Shown here: piece by piece, positions 35,476 to 45,142 of the stretch
Layout of the letters: each line of letters begins with the position of its first letter
Numbering within the stretch: the first letter of the stretch is position 1
NCBI RefSeq assembly: GCF_900103635.1
Contig: NZ_FMXK01000005.1
Span: forward strand, 186,001 to 250,000
Direction of reading: 5' to 3'
Source: Butyrivibrio sp. INlla18
GTDB taxonomy: Bacteria; Bacillota; Clostridia; Lachnospirales; Lachnospiraceae
Length of the DNA: 64,000 nucleotides
Notes under the pieces: model-generated
Told to the model about the DNA's origin: nothing
The model's database searches: none
Seen by the model: the letters and a program-made list of their open reading frames with translations, nothing else
Position numbers and translations under genes: made by a program

Positions 35476-36615
35476 TTATTTCTCATAAGGTGAATATCCA
35501 CCATTTTCTGCCGCTTCCTCAGCTTTGGTCTGGTTTACAAGTGCTTCCATGTCAGGTCTTGCAAATTCAAAGCATGCAAGAACTTCAGGTGAAAATACGC
35601 CGCATTCTCCATCTTTGATCATCTCAAAGGCTTTATCCAAAGGATATGCAGACTTATATACTCTATCACTTATAAGGGCGTCATAAACGTCAGAAATTGC
35701 AGTAAGCTGAGCGCCTATAGAATTTTCTTTTCCTCTAAGCCCATCAGGATAACCGCCGCCATCCCATCTCTCGTGGTGATGTCTACAGATATCAAGGCAC
35801 ATCTCATAGTACTCTTTTTCCTGAATATCCTTTAACCTCTCGATGATCTCACAACCTCGTGTGGTGTGTGATTTCATAACTTCAAACTCTTCAGATGTAA
35901 GCCTGCCTGGCTTTAGCAAGATTGAATCAGGAACTGCTATCTTACCTATATCATGCATAGCAGAGGCCTGAGTCATTACATCGATCAGATGTGGTGTCAA
36001 TCCAAGGTCCGGATAATTGTTCATAGCAGTAAGAGCCAGGATACGCACAAAGCCCTTGATACGCTTTAAGTGGTATCCTGATTCCATACTTCTAAATTCA
36101 ACAATCGTAGCAATAGTGTCTATGACTTTCTCATTGCTGGACTGCAATTTTTCTTCCTGCTTTTTGAGGTACAGATACTGCTTCTTGAGGACTCTGGTCT
36201 GATCGTCTACCTGAGTTTCAAGGTTATTCTTGTGGTCATAGAGTTCTATTGTTCTAGACACACGTCTATCAACGATAACAGGATCAAAAGGCTTATGGAT
36301 AACATCAGCAGCGCCCTTCTGATAACTGTTTCTCTCAGCCTCAGTAGAAGTATCTGCTGTGATCATAAGTACAGGGATAGTCTCATTTAAATTATCCTTT
36401 TCTGTCATAGCCTCCAAAACAGCGTAGCCATCCATTTCTGGCATGACAATATCAAGAAGGATAGCGGCAAGCTTGCCTTCGTTCTCTTCCATCATCTTGA
36501 TAGCTTCTACGCCATTTCCAGCTTCAAGGATATTATATTTTTCTTTGAATATCTCTGCCAGAATGCCTCTGTTGATCTCATTATCATCAACAACAAGAAT
36601 ATAGCGATCTGCCAT
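35476..36615 (-). CDS. Response regulator with HD-GYP c-di-GMP phosphodiesterase domain
   Basis: This 379-residue protein has an N-terminal receiver domain (about 1-120) with the acidic pair VVDDN, phospho-Asp in LLDIVMPEMDG and the lysine in IHKPFDP, a coiled linker (about 125-165), and an HD-GYP domain (about 165-350) with HDIGKIAVPD and HHHERWDGGGYPDGL. All residues for metal binding and c-di-GMP hydrolysis appear present. I chose the ATG at 36615 after GGAGG. No histidine kinase gene is near. It lies downstream of the second thiolase gene on the same strand. Confidence 0.94.
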   Translation of the reverse strand: MADRYILVVDDNEINRGILAEIFKEKYNILEAGNGVEAIKMMEENEGKLAAILLDIVMPEMDGYAVLEAMTEKDNLNETIPVLMITADTSTEAERNSYQKGAADVIHKPFDPVIVDRRVSRTIELYDHKNNLETQVDDQTRVLKKQYLYLKKQEEKLQSSNEKVIDTIATIVEFRSMESGYHLKRIKGFVRILALTAMNNYPDLGLTPHLIDVMTQASAMHDIGKIAVPDSILLKPGRLTSEEFEVMKSHTTRGCEIIERLKDIQEKEYYEMCLDICRHHHERWDGGGYPDGLRGKENSIGAQLTAISDVYDALISDRVYKSAYPLDKAFEMIKDGECGVFSPEVLACFEFARPDMEALVNQTKAEEAAENGGYSPYEK

Positions 36616-36646
36616 ACATACCTCCGTCAAAAGAAGTAGTGAAGTA

Positions 36647-37828
36647 TCAGCGCTCTACTATTGCAGCGCATCCCATTCCGCCGCCTACGCAAAGAGTAGC
36701 AAGACCCTTGTGTGCGTCACGTCTCTGCATCTCGTAAAGAAGAGAAACAAGGATTCTGTTTCCTGAGCATCCTACTGGATGTCCAAGTGCAATAGCGCCA
36801 CCGTTAACATTAAGTACATCATTGCTAAATCCAAGGTCGTGCTGAACAGCAACTGACTGTGCAGCAAAAGCCTCATTTGCTTCTATAAGTTCGAAGTCAC
36901 CGATTGAATATCCTGCCTTCTTCATAACCTTCTGTGTAGCAGCTACAGGTCCGATACCCATGATGCTAGGCTCAACACCTGCAAGCTCACCAGCGATCCA
37001 TGTTCCTAAAGGCTTAACTCCGAGCTCTTTTGCCTTCTCTTCACTCATAACGATGATCGCAGAAGCTGCATCATTGATTCCTGAAGAGTTAGCTGCTGTA
37101 ACTACGCCGCCATCTTTCTTGAATGCTGGCTTAAGATGTGAGATGCCTTCAACAGTAACGCCCTTTCTTGGTCCCTCATCTGTATCAAATACGATAGTAC
37201 CTTTCTTGGTCTTGATCTCTACAGGTACGATCTCTTCTTTGAACTTACCTTCTGCAATAGCCTTTTCAGCCTTGTTCTGTGACCAAGCAGCAAACTCATC
37301 AAGCTGCTCTCTTGTAAGGTGCCACTGCTCAGCAATGTTCTCAGCTGTGATACCCATATGATATCCGCCAAATGCATCTGTAAGTGCATCCCTGATCATA
37401 GCATCCTGAAGCTCGCCTGAACCCATTCTGTATCCATAACGACCCTGCTGCATGAGATAAGGAGCCATTGACATGTTCTCCATACCACCTGCTACGATGA
37501 TGTCTGCATCGCCCATTCCAATGAGCTTAGCAGCAAGGTTTACGCAGTGAAGTCCTGATCCGCAAAGTACGTTGATAGTTGTTGCTGGTACCTCTACAGG
37601 AATACCTGCATTGATAGCTGCCTGTCTAGCTGGGTTCTGTCCAAGTCCTGCCTGGATTACACATCCCATGTATACTTCATCAACCTGCTCTGGTTTAACG
37701 CCTGCTCTCTTAAGAGCCTCCTTAACAACGATTGCTCCAAGAGCTGGTGCTGGTGTTGTTGATAATGTTCCACCCATTGTTCCGATAGCTGTTCTACAAG
37801 CTCCGGCCAAAACTACTTTTCTTGCCAT
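36647..37828 (-). CDS. Acetyl-CoA acetyltransferase (second thiolase)
   Basis: This 393-residue thiolase condenses two acetyl-CoA to acetoacetyl-CoA or runs the reverse. Catalytic residues are present: Cys89 in [10 protein letters not shown], the NEAFA motif, His in GHPVGCSG and Cys in CVGGGMGCA. It resembles the thiolase of the butyrate operon 9 kb away (46921-48111), so the window holds two paralogues. It is not in a fatty-acid or butyrate cluster: upstream is the cobalt transporter terminator and downstream the HD-GYP gene, 32 bases away. GGAGG precedes the ATG. Confidence 0.94.
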   Translation of the reverse strand: MARKVVLAGACRTAIGTMGGTLSTTPAPALGAIVVKEALKRAGVKPEQVDEVYMGCVIQAGLGQNPARQAAINAGIPVEVPATTINVLCGSGLHCVNLAAKLIGMGDADIIVAGGMENMSMAPYLMQQGRYGYRMGSGELQDAMIRDALTDAFGGYHMGITAENIAEQWHLTREQLDEFAAWSQNKAEKAIAEGKFKEEIVPVEIKTKKGTIVFDTDEGPRKGVTVEGISHLKPAFKKDGGVVTAANSSGINDAASAIIVMSEEKAKELGVKPLGTWIAGELAGVEPSIMGIGPVAATQKVMKKAGYSIGDFELIEANEAFAAQSVAVQHDLGFSNDVLNVNGGAIALGHPVGCSGNRILVSLLYEMQRRDAHKGLATLCVGGGMGCAAIVER

Positions 37829-37861
37829 ATTATATCTTCCTCCGTTTTTGTGAATTAAAAG

Positions 37862-37895
37862 AAGTGGTAGAGCCCGCTATGACCTCATACCACTT
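37862..37895 (-). terminator. Terminator after cbiO
   Basis: AAGTGGTA pairs with TACCACTT across an 18-base loop, then CTTTT on the minus strand. The long loop makes it a moderate terminator between cbiO and the thiolase gene. Confidence 0.65.
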
Positions 37896-37958
37896 TTATT
37901 CTACCATTACTAGCCTATAGGCTCAATGTTTTTACATATTTTTTTATCGTTTTATTGA

Positions 37959-38711
37959 TTATATTTGTCGAGTATATAAACTAAGAGGAAGCTCTAGGCC
38001 ATGAGTTTCCAGAAGTTTTTTATCACGCAATATCGTATTAGTATCCCCATCAGCAATAATGCGGCCTTCATCCAAAAGAATCGTCCTCTTGCAGGTATCC
38101 ATGATGAAATCAAGGTCATGAGAGGTAATGATCTTAAGAACATCTAGTTCATTAAGTATACCTATCAGATTTCTTCTGTTCCTAGGATCAAGGGCGATAG
38201 AAGGTTCATCCATGATGATGATATCAGGCTCCATGGAAAGGATCGTAGCTATAGAGGAAAGCTTTTTTTCGCCGCCAGAAAGCTTATAGGTGTGCTTATC
38301 TCTAATATGTGTAGCATGTACCTTCTCAAGAGCTTCAGTAACCCTTCTTTGGACCTCGTCCTCTGAAAGCCCATAGTTACGAGGGCCGAAAGCTACGTCA
38401 TCTTCTACTTTAGACAAAAAGAGCTGACTATCAGAGTCTTGAAAAACAAATCCTACATGCTCTCTGATATGATTTAAGTTCTTTTTATTGACTTCATGGC
38501 CCGCTACTGTGAGCTTACCTGTGTAATCAAGCTTAAGCCCCACTAATAGCTTCATAAGAGTTGACTTGCCGATTCCATTTGCTCCTATTACGCCTATACT
38601 CTCGCCATCTCTAGCTGTCAGACTTATATCCTGAAGTACGTTATTACCATCTTCATAGGTAAAGCTTAAGTTTTCAATTTTTAACAGTTCTCCGTGTATA
38701 CCAGTCTTCAT
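37959..38711 (-). CDS. cbiO: ECF-type cobalt/nickel transporter ATPase
   Basis: This 250-residue ATPase powers the CbiMQO metal importer. It has Walker A GANGIGKST, Q-loop FVFQDSDSQLF, signature LSGGEKK and Walker B IIIMDEPS, then the H-loop ITSHD. I chose the ATG at 38711, whose ATGA overlaps the cbiQ stop, over an open stretch 14 codons longer inside cbiQ. GGAG lies ten bases upstream. The metal is Co2+ or Ni2+ and cannot be told apart here. Confidence 0.92.
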   Translation of the reverse strand: MKTGIHGELLKIENLSFTYEDGNNVLQDISLTARDGESIGVIGANGIGKSTLMKLLVGLKLDYTGKLTVAGHEVNKKNLNHIREHVGFVFQDSDSQLFLSKVEDDVAFGPRNYGLSEDEVQRRVTEALEKVHATHIRDKHTYKLSGGEKKLSSIATILSMEPDIIIMDEPSIALDPRNRRNLIGILNELDVLKIITSHDLDFIMDTCKRTILLDEGRIIADGDTNTILRDKKLLETHGLELPLSLYTRQI

Positions 38712-39481
38712 AAAATAACTCTCCACCTGATCAAAATAAAGATCACAATCCATACAACAGGAAAGATAATATCTGTTTTCTTAACCCTCTTTTTGACTGT
38801 GTTGAAATCCCCTTTAAAGCCTCTAAGAAGCATACTTTCATATACTCGTTCTGCTCTGTCCATACTTCGAAGCAGCCACTGTCCAACAAGAGTTCCCCAG
38901 GCGCTATAGTGGATACCTTTTTGTGATGGTGCCCTCAAACTATAAGCTGTTGTGATCCTGCCTGCTTCCTCAGCCATAACTCCAAAGTATCTGTAGATCA
39001 GCATAATGACTACTATCATTATCTTAGGCATCTTTATACAACCAAACGCATAGCATATGTCATCAATAGATGTTGTTATTATAAGGCTGTAGGCTGCAAG
39101 CACTGTATAGAAGCCTTTGATCACAAGTGTGACCATAGAAAGCATTCCAGTAGTTATTCCAAGTTTACCGATATAGAAAAGAACTGTTTTATCAAAAAAA
39201 GGATTGAATATACCAACGAATATTACTAAAGGCAAAACAAGCCTCATTCGGTATATCCCATCCCTAAACGACAGGTCACCTACCACAAATATGAACACCA
39301 GATACACTGACATAAGGATCAGTGTAACGATATCATACTTGTTTATAGATGCCACTAAAACTATGTATAAAATGCTAACAAGCAGCTTTCCCAAAGGATG
39401 AAGTTCATTCACCCAATGAGAACGCTGCTGCATTTCTTGAATTTTACTTAATTCATTTAGATTCTTTTCAATAGAACTCAT
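38708..39481 (-). CDS. cbiQ: ECF-type cobalt/nickel transporter transmembrane protein
   Basis: This 257-residue T-component has about five to six hydrophobic segments and the coupling-helix motif MLLRGFKG near residue 218, together with DRAERVYESM, which contacts the ATPase. It follows cbiM after 15 bases without a strong ribosome site, suggesting coupled translation, and overlaps cbiO by four bases. Confidence 0.92.
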   Translation of the reverse strand: MSSIEKNLNELSKIQEMQQRSHWVNELHPLGKLLVSILYIVLVASINKYDIVTLILMSVYLVFIFVVGDLSFRDGIYRMRLVLPLVIFVGIFNPFFDKTVLFYIGKLGITTGMLSMVTLVIKGFYTVLAAYSLIITTSIDDICYAFGCIKMPKIMIVVIMLIYRYFGVMAEEAGRITTAYSLRAPSQKGIHYSAWGTLVGQWLLRSMDRAERVYESMLLRGFKGDFNTVKKRVKKTDIIFPVVWIVIFILIRWRVIL

Positions 39482-39496
39482 TTAATAAATCAGCTA

Positions 39497-40501
39497 TTAG
39501 TTCAAGGCATCTTTCTTCTTGAAGAACTTGAACGCATAGCATGCTCCTACGGTAATAAGGACAACTACTATTGCTCCTACTATACCAGAAAAGCTTGTGC
39601 CGAGTACAGACTCACTATTAGAAAAGGCGTAATCAGGAAGAAGTGATGTAGTTTCCTGAATACCTGCTGCTGTTTCATAAGCTCCGCCAGTTGCCTCAAG
39701 CTCTGATGTTCCGGCAACCTGCTCCATAGACCACTCAAGTCCATCTGGGAATGCAGAAGCAAAAAGTGAAACAATACCGCCGCAGATAGCTGCAAGTACA
39801 GCAATAACAGCAATAGTGTTCTTAAATGACAATTTTCCTTCTTTGGCCTTTGTCTCTGAGCCAACGCCCCATAACAGTTCTGGTCTAGCCTCGTATACAA
39901 ATACAAGTACTGCAGCTGTTATAAGTCCCTCAACAAATCCAATAGCCAGGTGAATTGGCTGCATAGTAGCTACAAAAACTGAGAATGGAAGCTCAGTTAT
40001 ACCTGATAAAAGAGTCTCAATAGTAACTGAGAAAGCTCCCATCTGAAGTGTAAGTACGCATCCTATAATTGATGCTGCGATTATCTTTGCCCTTGAGGCG
40101 CCTTTTTTCATGAATGGCTTCCATATCAGAAGCGCTCCAACAAAGCACCCGTAAAAGGCCATATTCCATATATTACATCCTAAAGCCAGTAATCCTCCGT
40201 CTGCAAATAAGAGGCACTGTACCAGTAATACTCCGATCATAGTAAAGAATCCAGCGAAAGGTCCCAGCATTGCTGAAAGCATCATTCCTCCGCAAAGATG
40301 TCCCGAAGAGCCTGTTCCAGGAATTGTGAAGTTGAGCATCTGTGTTGCAAATACAAAAGCTCCCATAACTCCCATTACTGGAATCTTCTTTGGATCATTT
40401 TCTTCTCTGACTTTTTTAACAGAAAGACCTGCTGTTCCTGTTGATAAAACGTACATGGTGCCCGCAACTGCTGGAGCAACCAACGCATCTGCCATATGCA
40501 T
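39497..40501 (-). CDS. cbiM: ECF-type cobalt/nickel binding subunit, CbiM-CbiN-like fusion
   Basis: This 334-residue S-component starts with MHMADALV; the free Met-His N-terminus is the metal ligand of this family, which fixes the start at 40501. Residues 1-205 are CbiM-like with several membrane segments and LCGGMMLSAMLGP. The C-terminal part (about 230-334) has one membrane segment, the PDGLEWS motif of the CbiN/PDGLE domain and a last membrane segment, so it is a CbiM-CbiN (NikMN-like) fusion. A highly structured 167-base leader precedes it. Substrate is Co2+ or Ni2+. Confidence 0.92.
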   Translation of the reverse strand: MHMADALVAPAVAGTMYVLSTGTAGLSVKKVREENDPKKIPVMGVMGAFVFATQMLNFTIPGTGSSGHLCGGMMLSAMLGPFAGFFTMIGVLLVQCLLFADGGLLALGCNIWNMAFYGCFVGALLIWKPFMKKGASRAKIIAASIIGCVLTLQMGAFSVTIETLLSGITELPFSVFVATMQPIHLAIGFVEGLITAAVLVFVYEARPELLWGVGSETKAKEGKLSFKNTIAVIAVLAAICGGIVSLFASAFPDGLEWSMEQVAGTSELEATGGAYETAAGIQETTSLLPDYAFSNSESVLGTSFSGIVGAIVVVLITVGACYAFKFFKKKDALN

Positions 40502-40539
40502 AACTTTTTTACCCCCATGGTACTCAAATTCTTGTTTTC

Positions 40540-40660
40540 GAAACTTATATGCGCGCTATATAAGTTTCTGTGTATATTTGTCTGGATATGAACAAAATAC
40601 ACCTTGGCAACATAATGAGTATAAGCCAAGAAAAACAAGGCTCACAAGCCCCCTAGGGGG
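40540..40660 (-). promoter_or_regulatory. Structured leader/operator region of the metal transporter operon
   Basis: The perfect inverted repeat GAAACTTATAT/ATATAAGTTTC (40540-40568, 7-base loop GCGCGCT) lies about 40 bases before cbiM. Upstream are further stems: about 11 bp with one bulge (40571-40602, GTGTAT/ATACAC), CTTGGC/GCCAAG (40603-40630) and CCCCCTAGGGGG (about 40649-40660). I find no cobalamin-riboswitch B12 box and no NiCo-riboswitch match. A metal-responsive repressor site or an unknown RNA element are both possible. Confidence 0.5.
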
Positions 40661-40668
40661 ATATAAAT

Positions 40669-41754
40669 TTAGCTATTTTTGTGTTCTTCGAAGAGTTTCC
40701 TGATTGCCACATCATATGGAGCCTTGAGCACTCCATACTCAGTTACGATTCCTGTGATCAGTTCGTTGTCTGTGACATCAAAGGCAGGGTTATATACCTT
40801 AACGCCTTCTGGAGCCATACGCTCTTTGTACCACATCTCTGTAACTTCCTCAGGTTTACGCTGCTCAATATTGATATCATCACCAGTCTTGGTGTTAATG
40901 TCGATAGTTGAAGTTGGTGCGCATACATAGAAAGGTATTCCATATCTCTTAGCCACAGTTGCAACAACGCTTGTACCAATCTTGTTGGCAGCATCACCAT
41001 TAGCCGCAACCCTGTCACATCCTACAAATATAGCATTTATAGCACCTGTCTTCATAAGAGAAGCAGACATGTTATCGCATAAAAGAGTTGTATCTATTCC
41101 TGCAGAATGAAGCTCAAAGGCTGTAAGTCTTGCTCCCTGCAAAAGAGGTCTTGTCTCATCGCAGTATACCTTGATATTCATGCCCTTTTCATGAGCAAGA
41201 TACATAGGCGCTGTAGCTGTTCCATACTTACAAGTAGCAAGCTGCCCAGCGTTGCAATGTGTCAAAAGACCATAACCATCATTTATGAGCTTTAAGCCAT
41301 TTTCTCCGATACGTTTGCAAACATCGATATCCTCAGCCTTGATCCTCTCAGATTCTGCACGCATCTCTTCTATAGTTTTTGATAGGTCAAAAGACTTACC
41401 GGCTCCTGTAAACTCAACTACATGGCTTTCCATACGCTTAAGAGCCCATGAAAGATTAACTGCTGTTGGTCTTGAAGAATTGAGATAATCACTCTTTTCC
41501 TTAAGCTCCGCCATGAATTCTTCATAGTTTCCAGTTTTAGAATGTTTCATAAGTAGATACAGTCCAAAACCTGCTGTAACACCAATAGCTGGCGCCCCTC
41601 TTACCTGTAAAAGATATATGGCATCCCATATCTCTTTGCCTGTATGAAGTCTTATAGTCTCAATAGTACCTGGTAAAAGAGTCTGATCTATGATCTCAAT
41701 GGCATCATCCTCATCTACAAGTGCAACTGTCTCGTAATCTAAAATGCTTTTCAT
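40669..41754 (-). CDS. mtnA: Methylthioribose-1-phosphate isomerase
   Basis: MtnA isomerises 5-methylthioribose 1-phosphate to the ribulose form in methionine salvage; relatives also act on 5-deoxyribose 1-phosphate. The 361-residue protein has the family motifs VRGAPAIGVTAG, the catalytic Cys in THCNAGQLAT (about residue 168) and Asp in VGCDRVAANGD (about 246). No other salvage gene (mtnK, mtnB) is adjacent. It follows a 64-residue Sel1-like gene after ten bases, with AAGGAG before its ATG. Confidence 0.93.
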   Translation of the reverse strand: MKSILDYETVALVDEDDAIEIIDQTLLPGTIETIRLHTGKEIWDAIYLLQVRGAPAIGVTAGFGLYLLMKHSKTGNYEEFMAELKEKSDYLNSSRPTAVNLSWALKRMESHVVEFTGAGKSFDLSKTIEEMRAESERIKAEDIDVCKRIGENGLKLINDGYGLLTHCNAGQLATCKYGTATAPMYLAHEKGMNIKVYCDETRPLLQGARLTAFELHSAGIDTTLLCDNMSASLMKTGAINAIFVGCDRVAANGDAANKIGTSVVATVAKRYGIPFYVCAPTSTIDINTKTGDDINIEQRKPEEVTEMWYKERMAPEGVKVYNPAFDVTDNELITGIVTEYGVLKAPYDVAIRKLFEEHKNS

Positions 41755-41763
41755 ATTAGCTCC

Positions 41764-41958
41764 TTATAGTTTTCCCATCAATTCTTCTGCCACTTCACTG
41801 CCATGCTTTGCAGCATATGAAGCCCACTTCTTAGCTTTGGTAAGATTCTTTTCTCCATAATCGCCTTTATAATATCCAACTGCAATCTTCTCTGCAGCCT
41901 CTATACTTCCTTTTCCAGCCTTATCAATAAGGTCTAGTAGCTTTTGCTTCTTATCCAT
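41764..41958 (-). CDS. Small Sel1-repeat-like protein
   Basis: This 64-residue protein holds about one and a half Sel1-like helical repeats (IAVGYYKGDYGEKNLTKAKKWASYAAKHG spans residues about 25-53). Sel1 repeats mediate protein contacts; a single short one gives no clear function. It has an AGGAT ribosome site and lies ten bases before mtnA on the same strand, so it is probably the first gene of that transcript. Confidence 0.8.
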   Translation of the reverse strand: MDKKQKLLDLIDKAGKGSIEAAEKIAVGYYKGDYGEKNLTKAKKWASYAAKHGSEVAEELMGKL

Positions 41959-42007
41959 TTTGATCCTACTTTCTAAAAATTAACTTTAGTAATTATATAC
42001 TAAAAAA

Positions 42008-42033
42008 GGAGCTCAGGCAAAAACCTGAGCTCC
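42008..42033 (-). terminator. Terminator of the butyrate operon
   Basis: GGAGCTCAGG pairs with CCTGAGCTCC around a 6-base loop, followed on the minus strand by six T. It lies 17 bases past the etfA stop. Confidence 0.94.
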
Positions 42034-42049
42034 TCAAAAATTCTATAAA

Positions 42050-43099
42050 TTAGTTCTTAGAAGCAAGAGCTTCCTTGATGCTCTTTGTAAGAGCTGGAAC
42101 GATCTTGTTAAGATCTCCAACAACACCATAATCAGCTACATCAAAGATAGGAGCGTTCTCATCCTTGTTGATAGCGATGATGATATCTGACTCTTCCATA
42201 CCTGCAACGTGCTGGATTGCTCCAGAAATACCGATTGCGAAGTAGAGCTGTGGACGAACAGTCTTACCTGTCTGACCTACCTGAAGATCCTTTGGCTTCC
42301 AGCCTGAATCTACAACGGCACGTGAGCAAGAAACTGTTCCGTTAAGAGCCTCTGCAAGGTCATCAAGAATCTTGAAGTTCTCTGCAGAACCAACTCCACG
42401 ACCACCAGATACAAGGATCTTTGCAGCCTGGATATCAGCAACTGAAGAAGCTTCCTTAACGATCTTAACGATCTCTGTATAGCAGTTATTCTCTTCGAAA
42501 CCTGGGTTGAACTCAACAACCTCAGCCTTAGCACCCTTAATAGGATCAATCTTCTGCATAACGCCTGGACGAACTGTAGCCATCTGAGGACGGAAGTCTG
42601 GGCAAGCGATTGTAGCGATTGTGTTACCACCGAATGCAGGTCTTGTCATAAGGAGCTGTTTGTGCTTGGTCTCTCTAGCTGGTGATGGCTCAAGAGGGAA
42701 ATCACCAATCTCAAGACTTGTACAGTCAGCTGTAAGACCTGTATGTACTCTTGATGATACTCTAGGGCCAAGATCTCTACCGATTGCTGTAGCACCAACA
42801 AGGAGGATCTCTGGCTTGTACTCATTGATAACAGATGTAAGAGCGTGTGTGTAAGGCTCTGTTCTGTAATCCTTAAGTGCTGGATCATCAACTACGATTA
42901 CTCTATCTGCACCATACTCTGCAAGCTTGTCAACAAGACCCTTAACATCGCTTCCAAGAAGTACAGCAGTTACTTTTTTCTCATCAAGGTCATTAGCAAG
43001 ATCTTTTGCCTTGCCAAGAAGCTCAAGCGCGATGCTTGAAAGCTCATTGTCTACCTGCTGAGCAAATATAAATACACCCTTATATTCTTCTAAAGACAT
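42050..43099 (-). CDS. etfA: Electron transfer flavoprotein alpha subunit
   Basis: EtfA pairs with EtfB and butyryl-CoA dehydrogenase in the bifurcating complex that reduces crotonyl-CoA and ferredoxin with NADH. The 349-residue protein has the C-terminal FAD-binding domain with VSGGRGVGSAENF, AVVDSGWKPKDLQVGQTGKTV (residues about 270-290), and GISGAIQHVAGM. It is the last gene of the butyrate operon, 28 bases after etfB, with AAGGAG before the ATG. Confidence 0.96.
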   Translation of the reverse strand: MSLEEYKGVFIFAQQVDNELSSIALELLGKAKDLANDLDEKKVTAVLLGSDVKGLVDKLAEYGADRVIVVDDPALKDYRTEPYTHALTSVINEYKPEILLVGATAIGRDLGPRVSSRVHTGLTADCTSLEIGDFPLEPSPARETKHKQLLMTRPAFGGNTIATIACPDFRPQMATVRPGVMQKIDPIKGAKAEVVEFNPGFEENNCYTEIVKIVKEASSVADIQAAKILVSGGRGVGSAENFKILDDLAEALNGTVSCSRAVVDSGWKPKDLQVGQTGKTVRPQLYFAIGISGAIQHVAGMEESDIIIAINKDENAPIFDVADYGVVGDLNKIVPALTKSIKEALASKN

Positions 43100-43127
43100 G
43101 ACTTTTCTCCTTTTTCTTAAACAAATT

Positions 43128-43919
43128 TTAGATGACGTGCTTCTCTGTAAGCTTACCTACGATATACTGAACTGCTTCGTCAGCTGAATCAGGAGTAACC
43201 TTTTCACCCTGACCCTTCTTAACCTTATCAGAAGCCTTTGCGATCTGTGTAGGTGATCCCTTAAGACCAAGGTTAGAATCGTCAACATCCTTAAGATCTG
43301 CTCTTCCCCAAACTGTAACTTCCTTGTCGAAAGCATCGAAGATTCCGCCAGGAGTCATATATCTAGGCTCGTTGAGCTCTGAAAGAGCTGTTACAAGACA
43401 AGGCATCTTAGCCTTTACGATGTGATATCTATCCTCGAACTGTCTCTTAACTTCTACAGTTCCAGCCTTCTCATCAACCTTAATCTCTTCTGCGTATGAG
43501 ATTACAGGAAGGTGAAGGTGCTCAGAAATCTGAGGACCAACCTGAGCTGTATCACCATCGATAGCCTGACGGCCTGTGATGATGAGATCATAATCAAGAT
43601 TTCTAAGTGCTCCAGCAATTGTTGAAGATGTTGCCCAAGTATCAGCACCACCGAGTACTCTATCTGTTACAAGAACAGCCTTATCAGCACCCATTGCCAT
43701 AGCCTCTCTAAGAACAGCATCAGCCTTAGGAAGTCCCATAGTAAGAACTGTAACCTCTGCGCCATACTGATCCTTTAATCTAAGTGCTGCCTCAAGACCT
43801 GCTTTGTCATCAGGGTTCATGATAGCAAGCATTGCACCTCTATCCAATGTTCCATCGGGTTTGAACTTAACGCCGCCCTTTGTATCAGGGACCTGCTTAA
43901 TGCAAACTACAACTTTCAT
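43128..43919 (-). CDS. etfB: Electron transfer flavoprotein beta subunit
   Basis: EtfB carries the bifurcating flavin and the NADH site of the Bcd/Etf complex. The 263-residue protein begins KVVVCIKQVPDT and has DLIITGRQAIDGDTAQVGPQ, typical of the bifurcating group, and the beta signature around VKRQFEDRYHIVKAKMPCLVT. I chose the ATG at 43919, with AAGGAG upstream, over a start nine codons earlier. It lies between bcd and etfA. Confidence 0.96.
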   Translation of the reverse strand: MKVVVCIKQVPDTKGGVKFKPDGTLDRGAMLAIMNPDDKAGLEAALRLKDQYGAEVTVLTMGLPKADAVLREAMAMGADKAVLVTDRVLGGADTWATSSTIAGALRNLDYDLIITGRQAIDGDTAQVGPQISEHLHLPVISYAEEIKVDEKAGTVEVKRQFEDRYHIVKAKMPCLVTALSELNEPRYMTPGGIFDAFDKEVTVWGRADLKDVDDSNLGLKGSPTQIAKASDKVKKGQGEKVTPDSADEAVQYIVGKLTEKHVI

Positions 43920-43955
43920 TTTATTGTCTCCTTCTATTATTCTCAAAATAAGTGA

Positions 43956-45116
43956 TTACTTTAACAGTGCACCAGAGATAACCATTCTCTGAACTTCTGA
44001 AGTTCCTTCGTAGATCTCTGTGATCTTAGCATCACGCATCATACGCTCAACTTCGTACTCTCTGATGTAACCGTAACCACCATGGAGCTGTACAGCCTTA
44101 GTTGTAACATCCATAGCAACTTCTGCTGCGAAAAGCTTAGCCTTAGCAGCTTCTACAGAATAAACATCTTTCTTCTTCTTTGCATCTGCTGCGTTGTAAA
44201 CAAGAAGTTTAGCAGCTTCGCACTGTGTTGCCATGTTAGCAAGCTGGAACTGTGTATTCTGGAAAGCGCCGATAGCTCTACCGAACTGCTTTCTCTCTTT
44301 TACGTACTCAACTGTTCTGTCAAGAGCACCCTCTGCAATACCAAGAGCCTGAGCAGCGATACCAATACGTCCGCCATCAAGAGTGTGCATAGCAATTGGG
44401 AATCCCTTTCCACGAGCACCAAGAAGGTTCTCTGCTGGGATATGGCAATCCTGGAAGATAAGCTCGTATGTTGATGAACCACGGATACCCATCTTGTTTT
44501 CCTTTGTACCGAATGTGAATCCAGGAGTTCCCTTCTCAACGATAAATGCTGAGAACTTCTTCTGCTTTCTACCCTTCTTGTCTTCTACGATATCTGTATA
44601 AGCGATGATGATATAAACATCAGCAACTTCACCGTTTGTGATAAAGCACTTAGATCCGTTAAGAACCCACTCTTTACCATCTTCTGTAAGAACAGCCTTT
44701 GTCTGAACGCCCTGAGCATCTGTACCAGCCATAGGCTCTGTAAGACCAAATGCGCCGAGCTTCTCACCCTTTGCAAGAGGTACAAGGTACTTCTGCTTCT
44801 GCTCTTCTGTACCATATGTAAGAATAGGATCGCAGCAAAGTGATGTGTGAGCAGATACGATAACTGCTGTTGTACCACAAACCTTTGCAAGCTCCTCTAC
44901 ACACATAACGTATGTAAGAGGGTCACAACCCTGTCCGCCATACTCCTTAGGGATAGGAATACCCATGAAACCATACTTCTGCATCTTCTTAACGGTTTCC
45001 ATTGGGAATACCTCTGTCTCGTCAACCTCTATTGCGTTTGGCTTTACTTCTTTTTCTGCAAAATCTTTGAAAAGAGCTCTTGCCATTTCATGTTGCTGAT
45101 CAAGCTGAAAATCCAT
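43956..45116 (-). CDS. bcd: Butyryl-CoA dehydrogenase
   Basis: Bcd reduces crotonyl-CoA to butyryl-CoA, coupled through Etf to ferredoxin reduction. The 386-residue protein has the acyl-CoA dehydrogenase motifs [38 protein letters not shown] and the catalytic Glu in [11 protein letters not shown] (about residue 370). The ATG at 45116 follows GGAGG; an in-frame start five codons upstream is less likely. It lies between hbd and etfB. Confidence 0.96.
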   Translation of the reverse strand: MDFQLDQQHEMARALFKDFAEKEVKPNAIEVDETEVFPMETVKKMQKYGFMGIPIPKEYGGQGCDPLTYVMCVEELAKVCGTTAVIVSAHTSLCCDPILTYGTEEQKQKYLVPLAKGEKLGAFGLTEPMAGTDAQGVQTKAVLTEDGKEWVLNGSKCFITNGEVADVYIIIAYTDIVEDKKGRKQKKFSAFIVEKGTPGFTFGTKENKMGIRGSSTYELIFQDCHIPAENLLGARGKGFPIAMHTLDGGRIGIAAQALGIAEGALDRTVEYVKERKQFGRAIGAFQNTQFQLANMATQCEAAKLLVYNAADAKKKKDVYSVEAAKAKLFAAEVAMDVTTKAVQLHGGYGYIREYEVERMMRDAKITEIYEGTSEVQRMVISGALLK

Positions 45117-45142
45117 TATATTTTCCTCCATTTAATAAAATA

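Noticed and set aside
38712..38753. Longer CbiO start inside cbiQ.
   Set aside because: The ATGA overlap with the cbiQ stop and the ribosome site support the shorter form.
40502..40668. Cobalamin riboswitch in front of cbiM.
   Set aside because: The B12 box and the conserved core could not be found on either strand.
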